A stretch of 31,116 nt of DNA. Source: an uncultured Collinsella sp. GTDB taxonomy: Bacteria > Actinomycetota > Coriobacteriia > Coriobacteriales > Coriobacteriaceae. How positions within the stretch are numbered: position 1 is the first letter of the stretch; the number at the start of each line of letters is the position of its first letter. The stretch is taken from contig CABVAY010000025.1 in the NCBI GenBank assembly GCA_902496455.1, forward strand, positions 1 through 31,116. The letters are read 5' to 3'. The notes under the pieces are model-generated. The model worked only from the letters and a program-made list of their open reading frames with translations, did not search any database and was not told the DNA's origin. A program made the position numbers and the translations under genes. Of the stretch, positions 8,054 to 14,588 are shown piece after piece.

Positions 8054-9778
8054 CTACGAGCGCAGTGTAATTTTATCGCGCAACGATTTGAGATCTTCGG
8101 TGACGGTGCGGTCTTCCTGGATCATCTTCTGGACCTTTTTGTAGCTCGTGCTGACGGTCGAGTGGTTGCGGTTGCCAAATTCGGCGCCCACCGCCGTGGT
8201 CGTCATCTCGCACATCTCGATGGCCAGGTAGATAGCGATATGGCGTGCTTTGGCGATATTGGCGTTGCGACGCGGGCCGATGAGCTCCTCGTGCGTCACG
8301 CCGTACTGCTCTTCGATGACGGACTGAACCGTCTGGACGTTGATCTTTTTGGCCGATGTGTCGAAGTACTGGCTGGCGATGGCGTCGATATCGTCAAAGG
8401 TGAGCTCTCCGCCCTCGCGCTCGCGGTCGCCCGCCTCGCCGGCGCAGCGCTCGCAAAAGCTCTCGAGTTCGCGGATGTTGGTGCCCGAGACCTCGGCCAT
8501 GTGTTTAAAGTGCTCGTCGGTCAGGTGTCCGCCGTCGCCCCCATAGGCCGCCAGCAGCGAGTCGTCGCCTGCCTCGGGAGCGGCGACGATGGTGTTCTCG
8601 TAATAGCGCTGCAAGATCTTGTATTTCATCTCGTAGCTGGGCTCTGCGACCAGGCAGAGCATGCCGGCGTTGAAGCGGCTGGTCAAACGCTCGTCCATGC
8701 TCAGGTCCTTGGGGGCACGGTCTGCCGCGATGACGACCTTCTTGTTGTTGCGGATGAACTCGTCCATGAGCTGGAAAAAGTAGTCCACGCTCGCGCGCTT
8801 GCCGATGATGTTTTGTATGTCATCGATGATGAGCACGTCCACGCCGTGGTACGCCTGCATGATGGGAGCGTTGCTCTTCTTTTGACGGTCGAACTCGGTC
8901 ATCAGGTCGTCCAGATACGCCTGGGAGTTGGCATACTTGACCTTGATCTCGGGCGACTTCTCGGCGAGCTCGTTTTTGATGGCAAGCAGCAGGTGCGTCT
9001 TGCCCAGGCCCGATTTGCCGTAGATGAACAGCGATGTGCACGTGCCGCGCTCGTCCGCGAGGGCGGCAAACTTGAGTGCCGAGCGATAGGCATGGCTGTT
9101 CTCGGGGCCGTAGACAAAGTTCTCAAAGGTAAATTTTGAGTTCGCGGCGAGCGGGGCTCCATCCGTATTCTGCTCGGCCGGCACGGTCGGTGCTGGCACG
9201 GGTGAAGCGGGGGTCGCAGCTTGCGTTGATTTGGTCGGCGCTCCGCCCTTCATCTGGTTCATCATGCGACGAAAATCATCGGCCGAGAGCGTGTTCTTGA
9301 TTGCAATGCCCGAATCCGCGCCCGCCGCTGCGTCGTGAGCGATGGGCATGTGCGTGACGGGTGCGTTCGTTGACGTCGCCGCCGCGGCCGGCAACGGTGC
9401 CATGGTTTCACGGGAAACATCGCTGTGCTGGTGCTCGATTGTCGGCACGTCGCCTGCGGAGGCCGGCACCGCCGGGGAAGCGGCGGGAGCCGTGGCGGGC
9501 GCCGTCGCGGCAGCGGATTCCGTCGCGGCGCCTTGCGGTGCCACGATGTCGAGCGCAATCGGTGCAAAGGCGATTTCTTCCAGATAGGCCTCAATAGTCG
9601 GCTGATGCTTTTTGAGCTGCGCGATGGCAAAGCGCGAGGGGGCCTCGATTGTGAGCGTATCTTCGGTCAGGCTTATGGCGCGCGATTGCCCCAGCATGTT
9701 GATGAGGCGTGCATCTTGGCCGTCGCGCTGGCAAAAGGCGATGGCATCCCCCAGGATGATGCTTGCTTCCTCGTCCAC
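8054..9778 (-). CDS. dnaA: Chromosomal replication initiator protein DnaA
   Basis: DnaA is the AAA+ initiator that binds DnaA boxes, forms a filament and opens oriC. The 574-residue product has domain I at 1-80, a long Ala/Pro-rich linker (about 80-210), Walker A GKSGLGKT (254-261), Walker B VLIIDDIQ (315-322), and box VII as TSRFNAGM (366-373). Domain IV recognises DNA through a helix-turn-helix. Its signature reads FGNRNHSTV (534-542) instead of the near-universal GGRDHTTV, and the basic loop reads GPRRNANIAKARH. The base-contacting Asp (E. coli D433) is therefore Asn. The GTG start at 9778 is preceded by GGGAG about six bases upstream. A degenerate parS-like sequence lies within the linker coding region near 9404-9419. 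Confidence 0.96.
   Translation of the reverse strand: MDEEASIILGDAIAFCQRDGQDARLINMLGQSRAISLTEDTLTIEAPSRFAIAQLKKHQPTIEAYLEEIAFAPIALDIVAPQGAATESAAATAPATAPAASPAVPASAGDVPTIEHQHSDVSRETMAPLPAAAATSTNAPVTHMPIAHDAAAGADSGIAIKNTLSADDFRRMMNQMKGGAPTKSTQAATPASPVPAPTVPAEQNTDGAPLAANSKFTFENFVYGPENSHAYRSALKFAALADERGTCTSLFIYGKSGLGKTHLLLAIKNELAEKSPEIKVKYANSQAYLDDLMTEFDRQKKSNAPIMQAYHGVDVLIIDDIQNIIGKRASVDYFFQLMDEFIRNNKKVVIAADRAPKDLSMDERLTSRFNAGMLCLVAEPSYEMKYKILQRYYENTIVAAPEAGDDSLLAAYGGDGGHLTDEHFKHMAEVSGTNIRELESFCERCAGEAGDREREGGELTFDDIDAIASQYFDTSAKKINVQTVQSVIEEQYGVTHEELIGPRRNANIAKARHIAIYLAIEMCEMTTTAVGAEFGNRNHSTVSTSYKKVQKMIQEDRTVTEDLKSLRDKITLRS
9404..9419. promoter_or_regulatory. Degenerate parS-like site inside dnaA
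   Basis: The 16-mer here differs from TGTTTCACGTGAAACA at two positions (first base, and the T of the central CGTG). It falls in the coding sequence of the variable DnaA linker, where it is read as DVSRET on the minus strand. Binding by ParB is unproven. Confidence 0.3.
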
Positions 9779-9793
9779 TGTCTCTCCCGTTCT

Positions 9794-11155
9794 TTAGCTC
9801 TGAGCTCGCACGCGAGCGGCGCCGAGTTCGGTCAGATGGTATTTCTGGCCATGCTTGATGACCAAGCCGGCCTGCGCCAAGTCATTGAGCGTGCGTGACC
9901 AAGTGGGGGCCGAGTTTCCAAACGCCCTCGCCAGATCGGTTGCACCGCACGCTTGATTTTGCGCCAGATAGCCCAGCGCGGCATTGCCGCGATCGCTTAC
10001 GAACACGTCCGATTGTGGCTGCGCATGCTGATTTGCTGCATTAGGATACATCATTTGAGCTGCTGGTTGTTGAGAACTCTGCATCGGCGGCATTTGCTGT
10101 TGAAAACTTTGAGGCCACTGTTGGTAAGGCTGTGGAGGCATCTGCTGGGCCCAGGGGTTGTACTGCTGCTGCGGCATCTGCTGGTACGGCTGCTGATATC
10201 CCTGCTGGTACTGCTGCGGGAACGGTTGGCCGTACCCCAGTGGCGGCATCTGCTGATATGGATATCCCTGTTGGTACGGCTGATAGCCCATTTGCTGGCC
10301 ACCCGGTGCCCCTGTCGCCTGCTGCATTGCTGCTGTATCCTGATCCGCCAGCGACATGGTCTCTGGCATGCTTGGCGGCATCGACATCGATGCCGCTTGG
10401 GGTTCTTGTGTAGGAGGCATTCCGGGCTGCTGCATCTGTCCCACGGGGGGCTGCATCTGCTGCGTTGCCATGGGCTGCTGCGCAAAAGCTCCCGGCAGGG
10501 GATATGTGGGCTGCTCCGTCTCGGGCCGCACGGCAGCGCCGCGTCCGCCGGCACGCTCGATTTCCTGCACGCGTTTAGGGTTCAGGCTTACCGTAACCAC
10601 GGTGCCGTTGCCCATGTTGTCCTCGATGGATACGGCGCCGCCGGCGTTTTCCAAATACTCCTGCACCATGGGAAACCCTGCTCCGGTTCCACGGATATAG
10701 CGCTTCATCTTGCTGTTTGCGCTGGTAACGCCAAAGTCGAAAGCACGTTCCTTGTCGTCGATGCCGGGTCCTTGGTCAGCAAAGCGGATGGTGTCTCCGC
10801 CGTCCAGAATCGAGATGATGGGCTCGGCAAAGTGTGCGTGGATAAAGTTTTCGACAATCTCGCGGATGACCATGAGCGAGATATGGCCACCTTGTTCTTT
10901 CATGCACTGGTAGACGGTGTTGGTCGTCTCTTCCAAATACGTGCGGACATCTTGCGGATCAATGACGATCACCCGCGGTGTCGACAGCATGTCGTCATAG
11001 ACGGCGATGCGCGCGGCGTACATGGCTTTTGGCGCCTGCGTGCTCGTCTGCTCGCCTTCCGCACGCTCTTCGCGCACGCCGGTGATGTGCTCGTTGTCGG
11101 GTGCCGGGTCTCCGGAATCGACCATGGTGTAAAAGTCGTCAGACATGCCGCTCAC
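9794..11155 (-). CDS. GHKL ATPase fused to a winged helix by a Pro/Gln-rich linker; function unknown
   Basis: This 453-residue protein has three parts. Residues about 45-195 form a GHKL (histidine-kinase-like) ATP-binding domain: N box REIVENFIHA (E99, N103, H106), G1 box DQGPGI (D127-G131), and G2 box GTGAG (156-160). Residues about 210-385 are low-complexity, dominated by Q, P, M and Y. Residues about 386-453 look like a winged helix-turn-helix: ATDLARAFGNSAPTWSRTLNDL as helices, then VIKHGQKYHLTELG as the wing. There is no dimerisation/phosphoacceptor histidine domain, receiver or membrane segment, so it is not an ordinary sensor kinase. An anti-sigma-factor-like (SpoIIAB/RsbW type) ATPase is the nearest general analogy. 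The start is uncertain: GTG at 11155 or ATG at 11146, neither with a good ribosome-binding site. It ends 15 nt before dnaA and lies between two DnaA-box clusters, which suggests a link to origin or cell-cycle control. Confidence 0.85.
   Translation of the reverse strand: MSGMSDDFYTMVDSGDPAPDNEHITGVREERAEGEQTSTQAPKAMYAARIAVYDDMLSTPRVIVIDPQDVRTYLEETTNTVYQCMKEQGGHISLMVIREIVENFIHAHFAEPIISILDGGDTIRFADQGPGIDDKERAFDFGVTSANSKMKRYIRGTGAGFPMVQEYLENAGGAVSIEDNMGNGTVVTVSLNPKRVQEIERAGGRGAAVRPETEQPTYPLPGAFAQQPMATQQMQPPVGQMQQPGMPPTQEPQAASMSMPPSMPETMSLADQDTAAMQQATGAPGGQQMGYQPYQQGYPYQQMPPLGYGQPFPQQYQQGYQQPYQQMPQQQYNPWAQQMPPQPYQQWPQSFQQQMPPMQSSQQPAAQMMYPNAANQHAQPQSDVFVSDRGNAALGYLAQNQACGATDLARAFGNSAPTWSRTLNDLAQAGLVIKHGQKYHLTELGAARVRAQS
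10010..10520 (-). repeat. Imperfect Gln/Pro/Tyr codon repeats in the GHKL-wHTH gene
   Basis: The part of the gene encoding the linker contains many irregular copies of CAG-rich units giving peptides such as YQQGY, PYQQM and QQMPP. The unit length varies, so this is a compositionally biased repeat and not a clean tandem array. Such tracts change length easily between strains. Confidence 0.75.
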
Positions 11156-11300
11156 AATCTTTCAAAAGGTTTCGAACAAATAGTAGCTCACCGTGCAACG
11201 TTTCTCATCTTTCGACAACTTTTCAAAACTTGTTGAAAACTTTGGAAAACGGGCGAAAAGTTCTCAACATTGCCAACATGACCTGTTGAAAACTCGATGA
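11156..11300. other. oriC: Replication origin, upstream cluster of DnaA-box-like sites
   Basis: The gap between the GHKL-wHTH gene and rpmH holds a dense set of sites related to TTTTCAACA: minus-strand copies at 11239-11231 and 11292-11284, and TTCTCAACA on the plus strand at 11261-11269. One-mismatch relatives are TTTTCAAAA at 11219-11227 and TTGCCAACA at 11270-11278. Genes diverge on either side. In B. subtilis a comparable cluster between rpmH and dnaA forms half of a bipartite origin; here an extra gene separates it from dnaA. Confidence 0.65.
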
Positions 11301-11389
11301 AATATCGTGAAAGGTTGCCATGAGGCACAAATTTCGGTTGTGCTTATGGGGGAACCGTGTGAACTGCGCAACCTTTTACCTTTGATTTC

Positions 11390-11419
11390 TTGACATTTGA
11401 ACATTGATTTCCCTACAAT
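11390..11419 (+). promoter_or_regulatory. rpmH promoter
   Basis: TTGACA (11390-11395) and TACAAT (11414-11419) are separated by 18 bp. This is a near-consensus housekeeping promoter, facing the rpmH-rnpA-yidD-yidC-jag cluster. Transcription should start near 11426, giving a leader of about 65 nt. Confidence 0.85.
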
Positions 11420-11445
11420 CTTCAAGCTCACGTGTCTATATCTGC

Positions 11446-11463
11446 GTCCGCGTCCCCGCGGAC
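11446..11463 (+). promoter_or_regulatory. GC-rich hairpin in the rpmH leader
   Basis: A perfect 7-bp stem (GTCCGCG with CGCGGAC) closes a 4-nt loop in the untranslated leader, about 17 nt before the rpmH ribosome-binding site. No T tract follows, so it is not a standard terminator. It may affect mRNA stability or translation; no known leader family is recognised. Confidence 0.45.
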
Positions 11464-11491
11464 ACTCGAAATGCAGCAGGAGGAACTTAAG

Positions 11492-11626
11492 ATGAAGCGT
11501 ACGTATCAGCCTAATAAGCGTAAGCGTGCCAAGACCCATGGCTTCCGTGCCCGTATGGCCACTAAGGGTGGTCGTGCCGTGCTCGCCCGTCGTCGCGCCA
11601 AGGGCCGCAAGCGTCTCACTGTCTAG
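11492..11626 (+). CDS. rpmH: 50S ribosomal protein L34
   Basis: This is a 44-residue, very basic protein of the large ribosomal subunit. It begins MKRTYQPNKRKRAKTHGFR and continues with ARMATKGGR, the standard L34 pattern. The ATG at 11492 is preceded by AGGAGG nine bases upstream. It opens the plus-strand cluster and stands next to rnpA, as in most bacteria. Confidence 0.97.
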   Translation: MKRTYQPNKRKRAKTHGFRARMATKGGRAVLARRRAKGRKRLTV

Positions 11627-11646
11627 CAGCGATACACACATCTCGC

Positions 11647-11985
11647 ATGAAGACTATTAAGTCTCGGCAAGATTTCGAGCATGTGTTCAGTCAGGGGCGT
11701 CGTTTCAATCACCCTCTGATTCGAATGACCATATGTGAATCGGTTGGCGAAGGCGACTCCGGAAGGGTCGCCTTCGTTGGTGCTAAGCGACTCGGTTGTG
11801 CCGTCGTGCGCAACCGATCTAAGCGTGTGATGCGCGAGGCCGCCCGCAGCTGCGGATTTCCCGTTGCGGGTTATGACATCATCTTGTTTGCAACTCCCAA
11901 GACGAGGGTTTCCTCGCCGCAGGAGATGGACAAGGCGTTGCGTTCGCTTATGAAGCGCGCCGGCGTTGCCGGGGAGGAGCGATGA
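11647..11985 (+). CDS. rnpA: Ribonuclease P protein component
   Basis: RnpA is the protein partner of RNase P RNA and helps cleave the 5' leaders of pre-tRNAs. The 112-residue product carries the family RNR motif in AVVRNRSKRVMREAAR (R55-N56-R57) and the N-terminal KSRQDFEHVFSQG segment that binds the leader. It starts 20 nt after rpmH; I see no good Shine-Dalgarno sequence before this ATG, so translation may depend on coupling to rpmH. Its last codons overlap yidD by four bases. Confidence 0.96.
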   Translation: MKTIKSRQDFEHVFSQGRRFNHPLIRMTICESVGEGDSGRVAFVGAKRLGCAVVRNRSKRVMREAARSCGFPVAGYDIILFATPKTRVSSPQEMDKALRSLMKRAGVAGEER

Positions 11986-12206
11986 GCAATCACGTTTTGC
12001 GACGTGTTGCCATCGCTCCTATTCGCATATATCAACAGGTTATTTCGCCCTTATTGCCTGACGCCTGCATTTATTACCCAACGTGCTCGCAATACGCCAT
12101 CCAGGCGATTGAGAAGCACGGTGTTTTGAGAGGCTGCTGGCTTGCCGTGAGGCGCATCGCTCGTTGCAATCCCCTGCACGTCGGCGGTTATGACCCTGTG
12201 CCCTAG
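11982..12206 (+). CDS. yidD: Membrane protein insertion efficiency factor YidD
   Basis: This is a 74-residue YidD-family protein, thought to aid YidC-dependent membrane protein insertion at the inner face of the membrane. The hallmark residues are present: YYPTCSQYA, a GCWLAVRRIARCNP segment and the C-terminal GGYDPVP. Its ATG overlaps the rnpA stop codon, and GGGGAGGAG just upstream inside rnpA provides the ribosome-binding site. yidC follows after 29 nt. Confidence 0.96.
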   Translation: MSNHVLRRVAIAPIRIYQQVISPLLPDACIYYPTCSQYAIQAIEKHGVLRGCWLAVRRIARCNPLHVGGYDPVP

Positions 12207-12235
12207 CGGGCACTCGCTATCGGAGGAAAACTTAC

Positions 12236-13006
12236 ATGTGGGATTGGATCGTTAACATCCTTTTCGAGCTGCTCAAGCTCATCCAGACCTTTGCGGTCGA
12301 CTGGGGCCTGTCCATCATCATCCTGGTGGTCATCATCCGTCTGCTGCTGACGCCGCTCATGCTCAAGTCGACCAAGTCGACGGCTCGCATGCAGGTGCTG
12401 CAGCCCAAGATGCTCGAGATCCAGGAGCGCTATGCCGACGATCCCCAGCGTCAGGCCGAGGAGATGCAGAAGTTCTACAGCGAGAACAAGTTCAACCCCA
12501 TGGCTGGCTGTCTGCCGCTGCTGATTCAGATGCCTATCCTGTTCGCCCTGTTTACATTGCTGCGCAACCTGCCGCAGTACTTTAACGACGGCACGTTCTC
12601 GTTCTTCAACATCCTGCCCGACCTGACCACCACGCCGAGCGCTTCCTTTGCCGATGGCTTTATGGTTGCACTGCCTGCGCTGGTTTGCCTGATCCTGTTC
12701 GCCGTCCTGACCCTGATTCCGCAGCTCTATATGTCGCGCAACCAGACCGGCCAGCAGGCTCAGAGCATGCGTATGATGGCCGTTGTCATGACGGTCATGA
12801 TGCTTTGGATGGGCTGGAGCCTTCCCGTTGGTGTTCTGCTGTACTACGACGTTTCGTCTGCTTGGCAGGTTATCCAGCAGATTTTTGTGACGCAGAAGGT
12901 CATCGACAAGGCGAAGGCCGATGAGGAGGAGCGTCTTAAGAACGCTCCGCTGCAGGTTGAGGTCACTCGTCGAGAGAAGAAGCCGCGCCCGCACAAGAAG
13001 AAGTAG
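12236..13006 (+). CDS. yidC: Membrane protein insertase YidC/Oxa1
   Basis: YidC inserts membrane proteins alone or with SecYEG. The 256-residue product is of the short Gram-positive type with about five membrane segments. The conserved arginine of the hydrophilic groove is R35 (VVIIRLLLTPL). A cytoplasmic helical hairpin (about 50-85) contains QERYADDPQRQAEEMQKFY. The C-terminal tail is strongly basic (REKKPRPHKKK), as in forms that bind ribosomes. There is no lipobox, so it does not look like a lipoprotein of the SpoIIIJ type. Start ATG 12236 is preceded by GGAGG about ten bases upstream. Confidence 0.96.
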   Translation: MWDWIVNILFELLKLIQTFAVDWGLSIIILVVIIRLLLTPLMLKSTKSTARMQVLQPKMLEIQERYADDPQRQAEEMQKFYSENKFNPMAGCLPLLIQMPILFALFTLLRNLPQYFNDGTFSFFNILPDLTTTPSASFADGFMVALPALVCLILFAVLTLIPQLYMSRNQTGQQAQSMRMMAVVMTVMMLWMGWSLPVGVLLYYDVSSAWQVIQQIFVTQKVIDKAKADEEERLKNAPLQVEVTRREKKPRPHKKK

Positions 13007-13023
13007 TGGGATATCAATCTTAT

Positions 13024-13035
13024 TTAGGTACCTAA
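13024..13035. repeat. 12-bp palindrome TTAGGTACCTAA, copy 1
   Basis: This perfect palindrome lies in the short yidC-jag gap, just before the jag ribosome-binding site. An identical copy, also followed by C, occurs at 16528-16539. It could be a protein-binding site; no known regulator is recognised. Confidence 0.6.
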
Positions 13036-13050
13036 CTTTTGGAGTACGTT

Positions 13051-13620
13051 ATGTCTGAAGAGGTCATCGAGGATATGCTTGAGGAGGTTGCCCCGCAGGT
13101 TGTGGGCGATTATCCCGAGATTGCACAGCACTACAAGGCTGGTGAAGAGCTGACCGATGAGGAGCTCGACACCATTGCCGATGTTGCGATTTCCATCCTG
13201 CGTTCCATCCTTTCGCACTTCGATGCCGCCAACTCTCCTATCGATGAGTATGAGGGCGACGAGGGTGAGCTGATTTTGGATGTAACGGCTCCCGACCTTG
13301 CTGTTCTCATTGGCCGTCATGGTCGCACCCTTGATGCCCTTCAGGTTATGTTCTCTTTGCTGGTGAGCCGCAAACTTGGCTTTAGGTATCCGGTTGTAGT
13401 GGATGTCGAGGGATACAAGAGCCGCCGTCAGGACAAGGTTGCCTCCATGGCTCAGTCTGCTGCCGAGCGTGCCATTCGCACTCATAAGAGTGTTTCGCTT
13501 CCGCCCATGAATGCCTACGAGCGTCGACTGGTTCACATTACACTTCGTGGCAATGATGCCGTTGATACTCATTCTGAGGGTTCTGACCCTGATCGCCATG
13601 TGGTGATTGTTGCTCGATAA
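13051..13620 (+). CDS. jag: KH-R3H RNA-binding protein Jag/KhpB
   Basis: This is a 189-residue RNA-binding protein of the Jag (SpoIIIJ-associated)/KhpB family. It lacks the N-terminal Jag_N domain; instead it begins with an acidic helical segment. The KH domain (about 72-118) has the GxxG loop as LIGRHGRTLDALQ (88-91). The R3H domain (about 123-188) shows R158xxxH162 in ERRLVH. I chose ATG 13051, with GGAG six bases upstream, over a TTG at 13039. The position after yidC is conserved in many Gram-positives, where the protein is linked to cell-envelope and division control. Confidence 0.94.
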   Translation: MSEEVIEDMLEEVAPQVVGDYPEIAQHYKAGEELTDEELDTIADVAISILRSILSHFDAANSPIDEYEGDEGELILDVTAPDLAVLIGRHGRTLDALQVMFSLLVSRKLGFRYPVVVDVEGYKSRRQDKVASMAQSAAERAIRTHKSVSLPPMNAYERRLVHITLRGNDAVDTHSEGSDPDRHVVIVAR

Positions 13621-13640
13621 TCTACTCGAGTTTATGCTAA

Positions 13641-13670
13641 GGGGACGTGGTTTCCACGTCCCCTTTTTTT
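13641..13670 (+). terminator. Terminator after jag
   Basis: GGGGACGTGG (13641-13650) pairs perfectly with CCACGTCCCC (13654-13663) around a TTT loop, followed by seven T residues. It should end most transcripts of the rpmH-jag cluster, so rsmG needs its own start or reads through. Confidence 0.95.
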
Positions 13671-13716
13671 GTCAAAAGTTCTCGATACGCTGATTTTTGT
13701 CAGAAAGGAGCTTTCG

Positions 13717-14454
13717 TTGTTAGTACTTACTGATCAGCAAGCTGACGAGATGTTGAGTCGTCTAGCTTTCTATTGCAAAGACTATTCCTTGAGCGTAACT
13801 GATGTTGAGCTGAGGAAATGTATTCAGCATTTGGATTTGGTTCTAGAAACAAATAAGACAACCAATCTCACCCGTATTCTTAACGTAGAAGATGCTGCAG
13901 TACTTCATATCCTCGACTCACTTGTTTTGCTCCCCTATATCAACAAGGCTCCTGAGGGAGCTTTGCTCGATATGGGAACAGGTGCGGGCTTCCCTGGTAT
14001 TCCATTAACCATAACCACGCATCGTAAAGCTACTTATATTGACTCTGTTGGCAAGAAGGTTGATGCGGTAAATTCCTTTGTCCATGCTCTTGGATTGAAA
14101 CATGCTCATGCGGTTCATGATCGTCTTGAAGAATATGCTCGAAGCCATAAGAAGCAGTTCTCTGTTGTAACCGCCCGCGCACTGGCCCCTCTACCGATTC
14201 TTGTTGAGTATGCGGCTCCGTATCTGAAGGATGGAGGGCTATTTGTTATAACCAAGGGCAATCCTTCGGATGAGGAGCTTGCTTCCGGCATGTCAGCAGC
14301 TAAGATTTGCGGCTTCACTTTGCTTCTGAATGACGCAATTGATTTGCCTGAAGGCTTGGGTCACAGGGAGTTCATTGTTCTTAAGAAGAGTCATCCAGCA
14401 TCCGTTTCATTGCCTCGTGCAAATGGCGTGGCAAAGAAGAATCCGCTTGCCTAG
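13717..14454 (+). CDS. rsmG: 16S rRNA (guanine-N7) methyltransferase RsmG
   Basis: RsmG (GidB) methylates N7 of G527 (E. coli numbering) in 16S rRNA; its loss gives low-level streptomycin resistance. The SAM-binding motif is LLDMGTGAGFPGIPL (about 83-97). TARALAPLPILVEYAAPYL and LFVITKG further along are typical of the family. I chose the TTG at 13717 (245 residues) because AAAGGAG lies six bases before it. The frame stays open upstream to another TTG at 13669, but that codon lies in the T tract of the jag terminator. Base composition is visibly more AT-rich than in yidC or gyrA. Confidence 0.93.
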   Translation: MLVLTDQQADEMLSRLAFYCKDYSLSVTDVELRKCIQHLDLVLETNKTTNLTRILNVEDAAVLHILDSLVLLPYINKAPEGALLDMGTGAGFPGIPLTITTHRKATYIDSVGKKVDAVNSFVHALGLKHAHAVHDRLEEYARSHKKQFSVVTARALAPLPILVEYAAPYLKDGGLFVITKGNPSDEELASGMSAAKICGFTLLLNDAIDLPEGLGHREFIVLKKSHPASVSLPRANGVAKKNPLA

Positions 14455-14455
14455 A

Positions 14456-14471
14456 TGTTTCACGTGAAACA
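14456..14471. promoter_or_regulatory. parS: parS site 1
   Basis: This is the exact 16-bp palindrome TGTTTCACGTGAAACA, the canonical ParB-binding parS site. It begins two bases after the rsmG stop codon. Confidence 0.95.
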
Positions 14472-14494
14472 TAATGGATACTAACAACTTGCAG

Positions 14495-14510
14495 TGTTTC
14501 ACGTGAAACA
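14495..14510. promoter_or_regulatory. parS: parS site 2
   Basis: This is a second perfect copy of TGTTTCACGTGAAACA. Its start lies 39 bp from that of site 1 and equally 39 bp before that of site 3. Confidence 0.95.
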
Positions 14511-14533
14511 TGGCGGTTGATATCGATTCGGAA

Positions 14534-14549
14534 TGTTTCACGTGAAACA
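14534..14549. promoter_or_regulatory. parS: parS site 3
   Basis: This is a third perfect copy of TGTTTCACGTGAAACA, about 40 bp before parA. The three sites have an exact 39-bp period and should load ParB clamps beside the origin; they may also let ParB affect parAB expression. Confidence 0.95.
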
Positions 14550-14588
14550 TCCTCCGTTTGACAGCTTTAATACACACCAGGAGGGACC

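Noticed and set aside
11181..11186. TAGTAG in the upstream cluster as a second DnaA-trio element
   Set aside because: Only two trios are present, and there is no adjoining AT-rich tract like that in the dnaA-dnaN gap.
13669..13716. Upstream TTG start for rsmG
   Set aside because: It lies in the T tract of the jag terminator; TTG 13717 has AAAGGAG six bases upstream.
14456..14549. Regularly spaced repeats as a small CRISPR array
   Set aside because: The repeats are perfect canonical parS palindromes next to parAB, only three in number, with 23-bp spacers and no cas genes.
14558..14586. TTGACA at 14558 as the -35 element of a parA promoter
   Set aside because: The matching -10 position falls on the parA ribosome-binding site (GAGGGA), so no promoter can be built from it.
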